Shown here: positions 55,631 to 64,000 of the stretch, in pieces
Numbering within the stretch: position 1 is the first letter of the stretch
How the letters are laid out: each line of letters opens with the position of its first letter
Source of the DNA: Gautieria morchelliformis
Taxonomy: Eukaryota; Basidiomycota; Agaricomycetes; Gomphales; Gomphaceae
DNA: 64,000 nucleotides
Assembly: GCA_015179125.1 (NCBI GenBank)
Contig: WHVA01000179.1
Location: 62,001-126,000 of the forward strand
Direction of reading: 5' to 3'
Made by a program: the position numbers and the translations under genes
Notes under the pieces: generated by a model
What the model saw: only the letters and a program-made list of their open reading frames with translations
Told to the model about the DNA's origin: nothing
Database searches by the model: none

Positions 55631-56878
55631 TTAGTTCCTGCCTTGCTCGTCCGCTTCCCCTCTCGTGTTCCAGTCTCCGTGCATTTGTTTGAACCTCCCC
55701 GTGCTCTGGATGTACTTGAACAGCCCTTTCATCGCTTTCGGTTTTGTCAGTAGCATGTTGGCTGCTGTTGCTGCTCTTCGGAGCGTTCTCTCGAGCTTTC
55801 TGCGCTGGGTTTTGTAGGCTGGGCATCGAAAAAGGAAGTGGTGTACCGTTTCGTCGGCGCCTCTGCATGCTGCGCAATTCGGTGAGTCTGCTTTTCCTAT
55901 GCGGTACAGGTGCTTGTTAAGTGTGATGTGTCCTGTCCTTAGCTGGCTGAGGAGTGTTGCTTTTCTTCGTGGCATGCCTGCTGTCAGCCTTGCGAATGCT
56001 ATGGAAGGCATTGTTTTGTCGATCCTGTGCGCGATTCCAGCCCTCGGTGATTTTGCGAACAATTCTCTGGCCCTCCCTTTGAGCTCCTTTTGGTGCCGCT
56101 GTAGCTCTGCGGCTTTGCTCCAAGGCAGAATGCCCTTGCACTCTATCAGCATGTGTCTCTCCTCGCTGCTGTCGCCTCCTTCCGCCTTCTTCGCTTCCTC
56201 GTCGGCTCTCTCGTTCCCCTTGATGCCCTTGTGGCCGGGGGTCCACCTCATGGTCACCTCCGTCCCCTGCCATCTCTGTACTAGTCCCTCTATCTGGCGG
56301 TGCAGCACGCTGACCATGTATTGTGCCGGGATTTGCTTGTCTTTTCTTGTTGTTAGTATGGCCGGCTTGGCTGTCCAGTCCTATGGTGTATCTTTGGCTA
56401 CACTCCGTGTATAGTAGCTTCGCCCCCATGGCGGCTCTGAGCAGCTCCGCCTCGAAGACTGTGTGCTGCTCTTCGGTGCCTAAGTAGAGTCTGACTGCCT
56501 GGACCTCTACTCCCCCTTTGTATAGAACCGCTGCCGCTCCTACCCCTCCATCGACACACAATCCGTCGGTGTATACCTGGATCTGTGCAGTGTCGCTTCT
56601 CGTCTCTGCCATGGATAGCTCCTCCTTGTGTGGTATGCGGATTTTGAACGCCGGTGCCCACTTTGGGCTCTGGGTTACCGTTTGTATGTTCTTCATCTTG
56701 CTTGGCTGCAGTGCATACGCGTGCATGATCTCATGGAGAGGTGTTCTGTGCCTTTTGACATATCTCGCGGCCGCTCTCTGCACTCTGGCAGCCAATGGAT
56801 GCTTGTCTGGGAGGCAAGCTAGGCGCACGGCCGCTTTGTGTACTGTCTTGTCCACCAGGAGCTGAAAGGGCAGTAGGT
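55631..56878 (-). pseudogene. LINE RNase H and C-terminus
   Basis: IQVYTDGLCVDGGVGAA, FEAELLRAAMGAKLL and IGLDSQAG give D-E-D; after a frameshift MRWTPGHKGIKGNERADEEA gives the H/D end. Then zinc-knuckle-like CAACRGADETVHHFLFRC, common at LINE C-termini. One frameshift (~56310) separates the halves. Confidence 0.85.
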
Positions 56879-56881
56879 TAG

Positions 56882-57381
56882 TGTGTAGAGGACAGGAATT
56901 ATAGGCAGTAGGTATGGACTTGTTGCTCAAAAGAATAGACTAGAAATTAATTCACTCTCTCAGTGAATTTAGTTGTCACTGTAAATATATTATACACTAC
57001 CTAGAAATTAATTCACTACAGAGGATTTCTAGGTCAATAAATCGAAAGAACACTAGACTAATTTACTTGCCTCTCTCAGTGAATTTAGTTGTCACTGAGA
57101 GAGGGGGAAATCTGTTTCACTGCGCATGTACTACTACCCGGCCCTTTAGCGCCCAAGAGCTCGCGCGTCGAAGTCGTTTCAGACTCCGCTGGGTGCAGCC
57201 GTTTGTGAAAGTAGGAATAACAAGATGAAATGGAGAGATAGGGAGTGAGTGGAAAATTTCGAAAATAACCAGAGAAATGGATGCATGATATAAGAACAAT
57301 ATGAGAAGAAATTGAGAAACCACACAACAAATTGGATATATTATGCTTGATTTTGGTGCAGGAGCATAAATGCACCCACCA
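56882..57381 (-). mobile_element. Short non-autonomous insertion in the LINE
   Basis: Splits the LINE frame between DAHA and NLLPFQLL codons. A TAG trinucleotide on each side (56879-56881, 57382-57384) may be a 3-bp target duplication. Homologous to 48910-49335; contains two copies of a CAGTGACAACTAAATTC motif. Confidence 0.65.
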
Positions 57382-57998
57382 TAGCGTGGGCGTCGAGAGT
57401 ATCACTCGCCGTGGTGTTCATCACTCCTGTTATTGCGAGTGCTGCTTGTCTCTGGACCCGAGCTAGCTTGTTGATGTGTCCTTTCGTTCCCCTACTACGT
57501 GTAGACTCTGGCAAGAGGAAGGCGTCAGCTGCATATAGAAGCTTCAGGACTGCGACTGTGAGGTAGTATAGTCTCATCTGTTTGGCCGGGACGCCTTTAG
57601 TGGGACGAATACGATTGTATCGGGGGCGAAGACATCGGAGACGAATTCAAAACGTGTTGAGGACATACCACATGCCCCAATCCATCAATCACCTATAATT
57701 AGGATATTCAGAGGTAGGTAACTGGCTCCTCCAAGTAAGGCAAGACAAACCATCCTCATTATCCGAGGTATCAGCGGAGATCATCTCAAAGAGCTTCGAA
57801 GCGTCGCTTCTTAGATCGGCGATGTCCCCGCTCACAAATGATACGGACGTGTACTCTTTAGAGTCTTTCGTGAGTGCTTGCCTTCTTTTGCGTACGTTCC
57901 TCGAAACCTTCTGATAGAGCGATTGACAGAGCGACGGCCGCCAAATGTTCAATTACTGGCGCATTCGCAACGAATAACACTCAGCTTTGGTGAGCGGC

Positions 57999-58560
57999 TT
58001 ACATAATTTGTTCACCAGTGACTGTGTAGGTGGCATCCACATGCTCCATGATGAGCGGGAACATAATTTCGTATGTCGAGGTCAGAAGCCCGTCTGCTAG
58101 CGTCTTCGGGTTCACAGACGGGTGGAATATCCCTCTTGTGGAAGATCGAAAAGCATCGTCTGCTCCCGCTCCCGTAGGCTCCGCACCGATGACCGATCTT
58201 GAAGCCATTGTGGCAAGGGCGATTCCAGATAGCGCGTCATCGCCTCCCACTGGCGCAATCAGGACATCAAGGTGTCAACCAAGAACCCGGCTTGCTCGAG
58301 CAATTCTACAGCTGGCCTTAGCCTGCAAGTATCCGCACTGGGGAAGATGAAAACTATACAACTAAAGCGACAGCTAGCTCATACACACCGTCATCGTAGG
58401 GTGGTACAAAGTCGACCAAGGTCCCGGGCTTTCTCGAGCAATTATACAGCTAGGGTGCCTTGGCCTGCAATTATTCGCACTGCGGAAGGATGAAAACTAT
58501 ACAGCTCAGGCGACAGCACATGCGCACCGTCATCGTAGGGCGGTACAATCACAACCTTTC
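57999..58560 (-). pseudogene. Serine racemase-like pseudogene (arm B)
   Basis: GGDDALSGIALATMASRS, ADDAFRSSTRGIFHPSVNP, TLADGLLTSTYEIMFPLI; same tandem duplication as arm A. Differs by a few substitutions. Confidence 0.7.
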
Positions 58561-59875
58561 TCTCGGGATCTTGGGCTCTCTTTTTTTCAATGACTGCGCT
58601 GGCTGCATCCTCTCATGCTTATAATGTCGGGATGCACTCTGTGGCTACCTCCCCATAACCTCGGACGGCAAGCCTTCTTTCCAGATGATGCATTATTTGG
58701 CCTGACAACCAACGTGTGCGCGCACGCCGAGCTGTCTTGCAAGTTGCAGTTAATGCGGAGGCTTGTGCATGAGGCCCAGATGAATGAGTGACAATGATAA
58801 GCTTTGATAATGGGGTGGTTTATCGCAGAATAATAGGATTGGTAGTGCCTCGAATCTTAAAAGCGAAGTTGCGATGAGTCCACAAACAAAGAGCCTCTAA
58901 ACGAACATTGCTTTGAAATAATACGAAATTTTCCTACCACCAACAGCAGGAGTGCGATGGAAGGCTTGATTTCATTAGCTACCTCAAGAATATTGTATAT
59001 GGTATGGATATGAGCAGGTTGTTGGTATGATTCGATTCCATTTTTCTCTGCCGCTCGACGCCGATGTGTTGACTCGACAAGCCCATGGACATCCACCAGG
59101 CTAATCTCGGAATTCCCTTTTCGAGGACAACCTCATTCGGGGCTCGAATCCCAGTAACATGTGTCTGCGGGAGATGGGCATATATCAGGTGCACCAAACT
59201 GAAACCCGACTACAGGAACTGTGAACAGCGACCATCGGTCAAGTACAGAAACCCGTTAGTTTGGATAGAATCAGCACAAGCGCCAAGGGCTATCATCTCA
59301 CCAATTTGACAACGGTGTTTACACCTCCAGCTTTATATAAGTAGTCTGAAAGGCTCCAAATCAGATAAGGTTGCTGCCCAGACGAACGGTTACCCTCGCA
59401 AGGTAAAGGCAACGCTGTGGGTACTGCTCCTGCCCCATCGTATCAAACCCATGGCTATTCTTCCGATGAAAACTGCTGGACAGGAGACACCTGAACAGCT
59501 TGGCTATGGTGACGACAGCAAAAGCAAGTCAGACGCTTCCATTCCATCGCCAGGTGGAAGAAAGCCCTAGCTCCCCACCCGGTGGAGACTGGGCATGATC
59601 ATTCTTACATGTTTGTGCAGCTGTAAGTACTTGAGTATGCATCTCAGTCCATAGCATAACCACCCCGTCATAGTTGGGAATCATTGGTCCAACATAAGTC
59701 AGATTCTGCAGACATACTAATATCCTAGCGACTCAGAGCGTACTAACGTAACGCAGGGTGTCATTGTTGTACTCAAAACAACCATTATCAAGAATACCCA
59801 CATCAACAACTCTGATTTTGTTATCCTCGTCGCCATAACAAACCTCGTCAACACTGCCCTCTGCACAGTGAGCAG

Positions 59876-60538
59876 AGGAAAAGGTTAGAGGGAAAGTTGA
59901 AGAGGGGAGCAAAATCCATCAAAACACTATTAGGAGGACACAAAGCTATGGATCACCTTTTTAGGTACTGTACCATTACGACCATAGGTTCAGTCACGCG
60001 TCACAAGACCCCTTGAACCTGAACTCCCAGACCCCTAGTCACCCGTCACACATAGGTCTGAACTACAGGTTGAGTAAGTCCGAAATAGCAAATTTTTTCG
60101 CACTTTGAGTCCATCCAAGGATGGACCACATATGGTGTTCATTGAACTAATTTAAGTTCAGTCACGTGTCACGGTTACCTCTGAATCAGTGAACTAGGTA
60201 AATTTTCATGTCACACCGCCGAGATCTGAACCTATGGTCGTAATGGTACAGTATATACACGACATGCGGCACTTCAAAAAGCCATATGGGGACTTAATGC
60301 TCCTGGCAGAAAAGCAGAGTGGAAAGAAGAGATAAAAAGGGAAGACAGGAGGGCAAGGAGCACGAACACACACCCCACTCACACAGGCACAGAGGCACTC
60401 AGGGCTATGCCCATTGAGTGCAAGTGGAGATAGAGGTCAAAATGAGAGGAGGAGGTGATATAGGAAAGAAATTGTACTTACTGTCTTACATAGGGCACTG
60501 CCCCAAAAGATGTTAAATTGAAAAAAAAAAAAAAAACA
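59876..60538 (+). mobile_element. 5'-truncated LINE copy (arm B), carrying a MITE
   Basis: Same insertion as 12877-13264, flanked by CCCTCTGCA (59867-59875, 60539-60547). Confidence 0.85.
59968..60251. mobile_element. 284-bp MITE with 26-bp TIRs (TA target)
   Basis: Ends are perfect inverted repeats starting CTGTACCATTACGACC. A TA flanks each side (59966-59967, 60252-60253). Arm A has the unfilled site with a single TA at 13163-13164. TA duplication and size fit a Tc1/mariner-type MITE. No coding capacity. Confidence 0.95.
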
Positions 60539-60767
60539 CCCTCTGCATATTTCTCGGATTCACAATCGACAAATGGGGTGGTGCATCACTCTCTGTGGTC
60601 CTGGCATTTTTCCACCTTTCTGGTTCCATGGTCATGGCCAGAGCAGCGACCAACCACTGAACAGTTTTGCACTCCTCGTTGTCAGAAAGGTCATCGCCGC
60701 CATTGGTGATGGCAGCCTTGACAACACCCAGCACCACATCTTTTCTACATACTTTGCTCCTGGCCAT
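60513..60767 (-). other. Uncharacterised short ORF (arm B copy)
   Basis: Counterpart of 12648-12876; one substitution noted (ALAMT versus ALATT). Confidence 0.35.
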
Positions 60768-61050
60768 GGGCTCACATTCTCCATCGGGGCAAGTCCCTGC
60801 ATACTGTCATGATTCGTTTATTCTACAGATCAACCATCCATATTCAACGAACAAACATCCCTGCTATCGGACCTTCAAACTCTTCGAACCCCTTTCGCGT
60901 TTGCTAATCCATCATTTCCCATCAGGACCCCGGCCCGTGGAGCCATGGCCGATCATAGAACCCATCATCTGTGAAACTCCCACTCCATGAATGTCCCTCA
61001 TGCTCAGGATGCATTCAGCCACTGTCAGTTGCAGCCTCCGTGCAGGTTAG

Positions 61051-61280
61051 CCGTAAAGATGTCAATCTTATGCCTTGTATCACAAGGGCACAGCAGAAAT
61101 TGGCCAAGGAGTGGTATTCTGAATGCTACGTAGTGACAGTATAAGGGTAAGATGCGATGGGGACTGCCGACCGGTTCCCATGGATAAACTATACAGTGGG
61201 TCCCTAAGGGGCCCACTGGGGTTATGTGATAACTAGTGTACATGTAGATACATAGGTTATTTACACCCTCCCCCTCTATA
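61051..61280 (-). repeat. HR PPT and LTR (arm B)
   Basis: LTR starts TGTAAATAACC at 61265 on the minus strand, directly after the purine tract. A CTATAG/CTATAG stem (61276-61291) overlaps the PPT. Confidence 0.75.
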
Positions 61281-61299
61281 GACAACTATAGGGTACTGT

Positions 61300-63248
61300 T
61301 TATGACTCATAGAGGTCATCCATGATGGCATCCTCTAGCGTTTCCAATATGATGACATCGTCATTGTACGGCGCCGGTGGAGCACGTGACTCCTCCGGAG
61401 GCACCTCCGCATCCGTGGGGGTGGTTGGGTGAGGCGGTTCTGCCTCACCACTGGCGGTGGTTTCCACTTGGTTGATGGGGCCTGCATCCTCGCAGAGCAT
61501 GGCCTCAACGGCTGGGTCCTCAGCCTGGGGAGGAGGCCGGAAGCACGCCAGCTCTTGATCAAGCTGAGCGTGGGTGAGTGGTCGCGGCACGGCGGCCCTC
61601 ATGTGGCTGGTCTCGAGGACCTTTTGTTGGCCCTCCCGAGTGGCAGCACTGAACGCTGCACCGGTGATCCTGCACTGAACGCCGCACCAGTGATCCTGCA
61701 TTGAACATACTGTTCAATGCGCGTCGCTCGTTCACGAGTGACCCCGGCATAGCGGGCCAGCCATCGCGTGATCTCGGTGAGTGGGATGTCGGGGCCAGCT
61801 CAGCCCCCCACGGGATATGGGCCCGTGATGGAGAGCCGCAGACTGGTGCTCTGCGGTGTCAGGCATTCCCTGGCATCGATGAAGCTCAACCATTGGTCAG
61901 TCGAGCCGAACAAGTCGAGAAGTCTCAACTTGAGAGGTGACGCGACCCCTTTGACATGGGGCGTGAGGGCCTTCAACCACATCCAGACGCCCATGTCGTC
62001 TAGGTTGAAGGTTCCATCCACGTTGTCACGGATGGCAGACGGGATTCATTTGGGGTTGTGTGTCCAACCCCTTAGGATGGCGGCGATGTCATGCAGGGTA
62101 CCACTCACTATCACGAGACAATCCCTTTTGGGATTGCGAGCGCGTTGCTCATTGAGCAGGCAGATGTCGTACCATTGAGTACGATACTGTTGAGCCTTTC
62201 CTACTGGTCGTGGTAGGAGGCCTGTCTCGGAGACCGGTGGGTCTCCGAGTGGTATGATCACTCCCTCCCCCAGGTAGGGAGGGTGAACTGTCCCCAACGG
62301 TGGTGGCAGGTCCACGTGAGGCCCAATGTACTGGGCCTCAACCAATGCTACCTGCCGTTGTAGGGCAGGGTCATTGATCGTGTGCGATGGTGACGCCGCC
62401 AGGTATGCGCTGATCGCTCTTTCCCTCGCAATGGCTAGACCATTGACGGTGTTGGGGGTGCCGCACAATTTCTTGTGCTTCTTTTGCGGCTGCTCAGCCA
62501 GATGCTGAGCTCTTTCTGGGTTGTACGTCTTCCAGACGGAGGAGTCGGACTCCCATCCCTCTGGAACGCCGTACACTGCGTTGGATGGCGCGCTCTGCCC
62601 CTCTGTCATTGTCGTTGTTGGGGTGGGAGCCGATAATCGGGACGCTAGCTCCGATGTTGTGTGCACTGGCAAGGGTGCTGTCGCACGAGATGATGAGGGC
62701 CGGGCCACTGGGTCTGTGTCCGGGTAATGGCGCGGCCTTTTTGAGGCTGTGTGGGCGAACTTGAGCTGGAGCTGGGCTGCGCTCAGTTGCTCCTCGAGCT
62801 CTTTTATTTTGGTGCGCTCGGCTTCAAGCACGTTGTTGCGGTCTTTGACCATGTGTTCCAAGTCCTTGACCTCCTTCTTGAGGTCATGGATGTCCCGGAG
62901 GGGTTCCTCCTGCGCGTCACACGCGATGCCCCTTGGGAGCCATCCCCAGGCCACATCGACAGCGTCGCCGATGTCTTCATCCCGCAGTTTGACCTAGCAG
63001 GTGCCTGTCGCGGCCCATAGGTGCGCGGCGTAGTCTGCGCACGTGGCGCAATCATCCGGGTGAACGATTGCCAAAGTGTCTTCCCATCCTACGATCATCC
63101 AGTCTTCTTGGTCGACTGGAGCTTGTAGGATGTCTGCGGCCCCCTGTCTCGGGGCCGTTGTGTGCATCGTGGACGTTGACAGATCAACGTCCTTCCCATC
63201 TTTGGGGAGCATCATCTTCGTGGGTAGATGATGGTGGTTTGCTTCCAA
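61300..63248 (-). pseudogene. HR extra ORF (ORF3) between chromodomain and LTR
   Basis: One frame from ~63248 down to ~61720 broken by TAG (62994-62996, CAG expected), TGA (62046-62048) and TGA (61800); the last is CGA in the 1-504 copy. A ~32-bp tandem duplication near 61670 then disrupts the frame before the acidic tail at 61300. N-terminal part has CATCADYAAHLW, followed by a coiled coil (LKKEVKDLEHMVKDRNNVL ... LEEQLSAAQLQL), a Ser/Pro linker and a conserved middle. No enzymatic motif. Position equals that of env in some gypsy elements, but no signal or membrane segment is seen. Hairpins occur throughout. Confidence 0.7.
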
Positions 63249-63477
63249 GAAGCGATGCGCCCTCGGAAAGATCCAAGGCGAAAATTTAACCGCACCGTGG
63301 CCGGCGCGTCATGTGGTATGCACATGACAGACACGTCTAGCGGCATCTGGGGAGGTCGTGTGGTTTGCTCACCCCCCGGAGCTCTAGATAGCTATCTAGG
63401 GCTTCAAGATCCTTGCATGACGATATGGGTTCCCATGTCACGTCACCTAGGGTCCAGAAGACCTGGAACTCCAGGTC
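61698..63477. repeat. Hairpin-tiled HR 3' region
   Basis: Perfect stems include 61698-61707/61711-61720 (10), 61836-61842/61850-61856 (7), 62119-62125/62130-62136 (7), 62226-62235/62240-62249 (10), 62317-62325/62332-62340 (9), 62541-62546/62548-62553 (6), 62867-62873/62880-62886 (7), 63171-63179/63184-63192 (9), 63210-63217/63226-63233 (8), 63308-63315/63321-63328 (8), 63384-63391/63392-63399 (8), 63460-63467/63470-63477 (8). Confidence 0.85.
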
Positions 63478-63497
63478 CGTTGAGTTTATCCATCGGT
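63337..63497 (-). pseudogene. HR pol C-terminus: chromodomain
   Basis: Frame ending TAG at 63337-63339 contains LEFQVFWTLGDVTWEP then CKDLEALDSYLELRGV, the chromodomain strand-aromatic pattern (W..., TWEP) and C-terminal helix. Upstream is lost at the junction with the proline-rich gene copy at 63498. Confidence 0.7.
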
Positions 63498-64000
63498 GTG
63501 GCAGCGCCGGGATGGACGGCGGTGGTGGCAGCGCGATGGTCGGAGGTGGTGGCAGCGCGATGGGCGGCGGTGGTGGCAGCGCCGGGATGGGCGGTGGCGG
63601 TGGGAACCACGGGATGAGCGGCGGTGCTGGGAACGCCGGGAGCTGCGGCGGTGCCGGGAACGGCGGGATGGGCGGTGGCTGTAGAAACGGCGGGATAGGC
63701 GGAGGCGGGAGGAATGGCGGGAGGTGCGGCGGTGCTGGGAACGGCGGGATGAGTGGAGGCTGTAAAAACGGCGGGATGGGTGGTGGCTGTAGAAACGGCG
63801 GGATGGGCGGAGGCGGTAGTAACGGCGGGAGGTGCGGCGGTGCTGGGAACGGCGGGAGGGGCGGCAGTCCTGGGAACGGCGGGAGGGGCGGCGGTGCTGG
63901 AAACGCCGGGATGGGCAGTGGCAGTGGGAGCCCTTCGATAGGGAAAGGTTGCGCTGCGCGCAGAAGAGGACGGACATCCTCCAGCCAGTTCATTGGACGC
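63498..64000 (-). pseudogene. Proline-rich gene, copy P4 (truncated, inverted)
   Basis: Collinear without indels with 42687-43189 and giving the same translations in two frames over ~165 codons, so near-identical. The breakpoint GTGGCAGC lies at 63498; the other side runs off the window. The fused frame reads from the proline tract into the chromodomain. Confidence 0.9.

Larger units (their letters stand above)
55324..57601 (-). mobile_element. 5'-truncated LINE with RNase H
   Basis: Minus strand: RT C-terminal piece (57341-57600: KQMRLYYLTVAVLKLLYAADAF), then RNase H, 3' UTR and poly(A) (T-run on plus, ~55324-55351). Interrupted by a 500-bp insertion at 56882-57381. No target duplication matches the two flanks. 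RNase H suggests the I/Tad-like group. Confidence 0.88.
57602..61571. repeat. Arm B of the 3.7-kb inverted repeat
   Basis: Reverse complement of 11837-15537 plus one MITE. Continues seamlessly into the HR ORF beyond 61571, where arm A was cut by gypsy-1. Confidence 0.9.

Noticed and set aside
55324..57602. Target-site duplication for the long LINE
   Set aside because: Sequence left of the T-run and right of 57601 share no direct repeat; a deletion or rearrangement is more likely.

Overview
The window looks like a repeat-dense stretch of a basidiomycete (most likely Agaricomycete) nuclear genome. Evidence: short introns (52-65 nt) with GTRNGT donors, CTRAY-like branch points and YAG acceptors; chromodomain Ty3/gypsy elements; a Ty1/copia element; a Tad-like LINE with an RNase H domain; and broken copies of eukaryotic housekeeping genes (delta-COP, Utp14, a serine-racemase-like enzyme). 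The species cannot be named from sequence alone. No rRNA, tRNA, CRISPR array or bacterial gene was recognised.

Layout. 1-5657: the 3' end of a chromovirus-like element (called HR here) with its LTR, a 34-bp stem-loop, then a 5' HR fragment that is almost continuously tiled with short perfect hairpins and is interrupted by a solo LTR. 5658-11836: a complete but frameshifted chromodomain gypsy element (gypsy-1, minus strand). 11837-15537: arm A of a 3.7-kb inverted repeat whose other arm is 57602-61571; both carry an HR 3' end, a 5'-truncated LINE tail and a serine-racemase pseudogene. 15957-19762: two arrays of tandem exon-intron modules, one inside an 11-exon minus-strand gene whose splice phases all agree. 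21650-30000 and 37110-44700: mosaics of segmental duplications carrying delta-COP and Utp14 fragments plus three copies of a proline-rich gene, with a third exon-intron module array at 28719-29038. 31043-40081: a second inverted repeat whose left arm took in a solo gypsy-1 LTR and a 4.5-kb copia element. 47033-57601: a decayed chromovirus (gypsy-2) carrying two nested insertions, followed by a LINE. 61266-63497: the HR extra ORF and chromodomain end. 63498-64000: a near-identical inverted copy of the third proline-rich gene.

Main messages. (1) The HR element is saturated with perfect or G.U-wobble hairpins, even inside its reading frames. (2) Both gypsy families carry the Tf1/sushi-type self-priming signature: the sequence 2 nt after the 5' LT​R is complementary to the predicted 5' end of the transcript. 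(3) Tandem duplication of whole exon-intron units is seen at three loci. (4) Most in-frame stops in the elements are single transitions, mainly CGA to TGA, and comparison of copies inside the window shows this directly. (5) Filled and empty insertion sites for a MITE and for a solo LTR are both present, so insertions can be dated relative to duplications.
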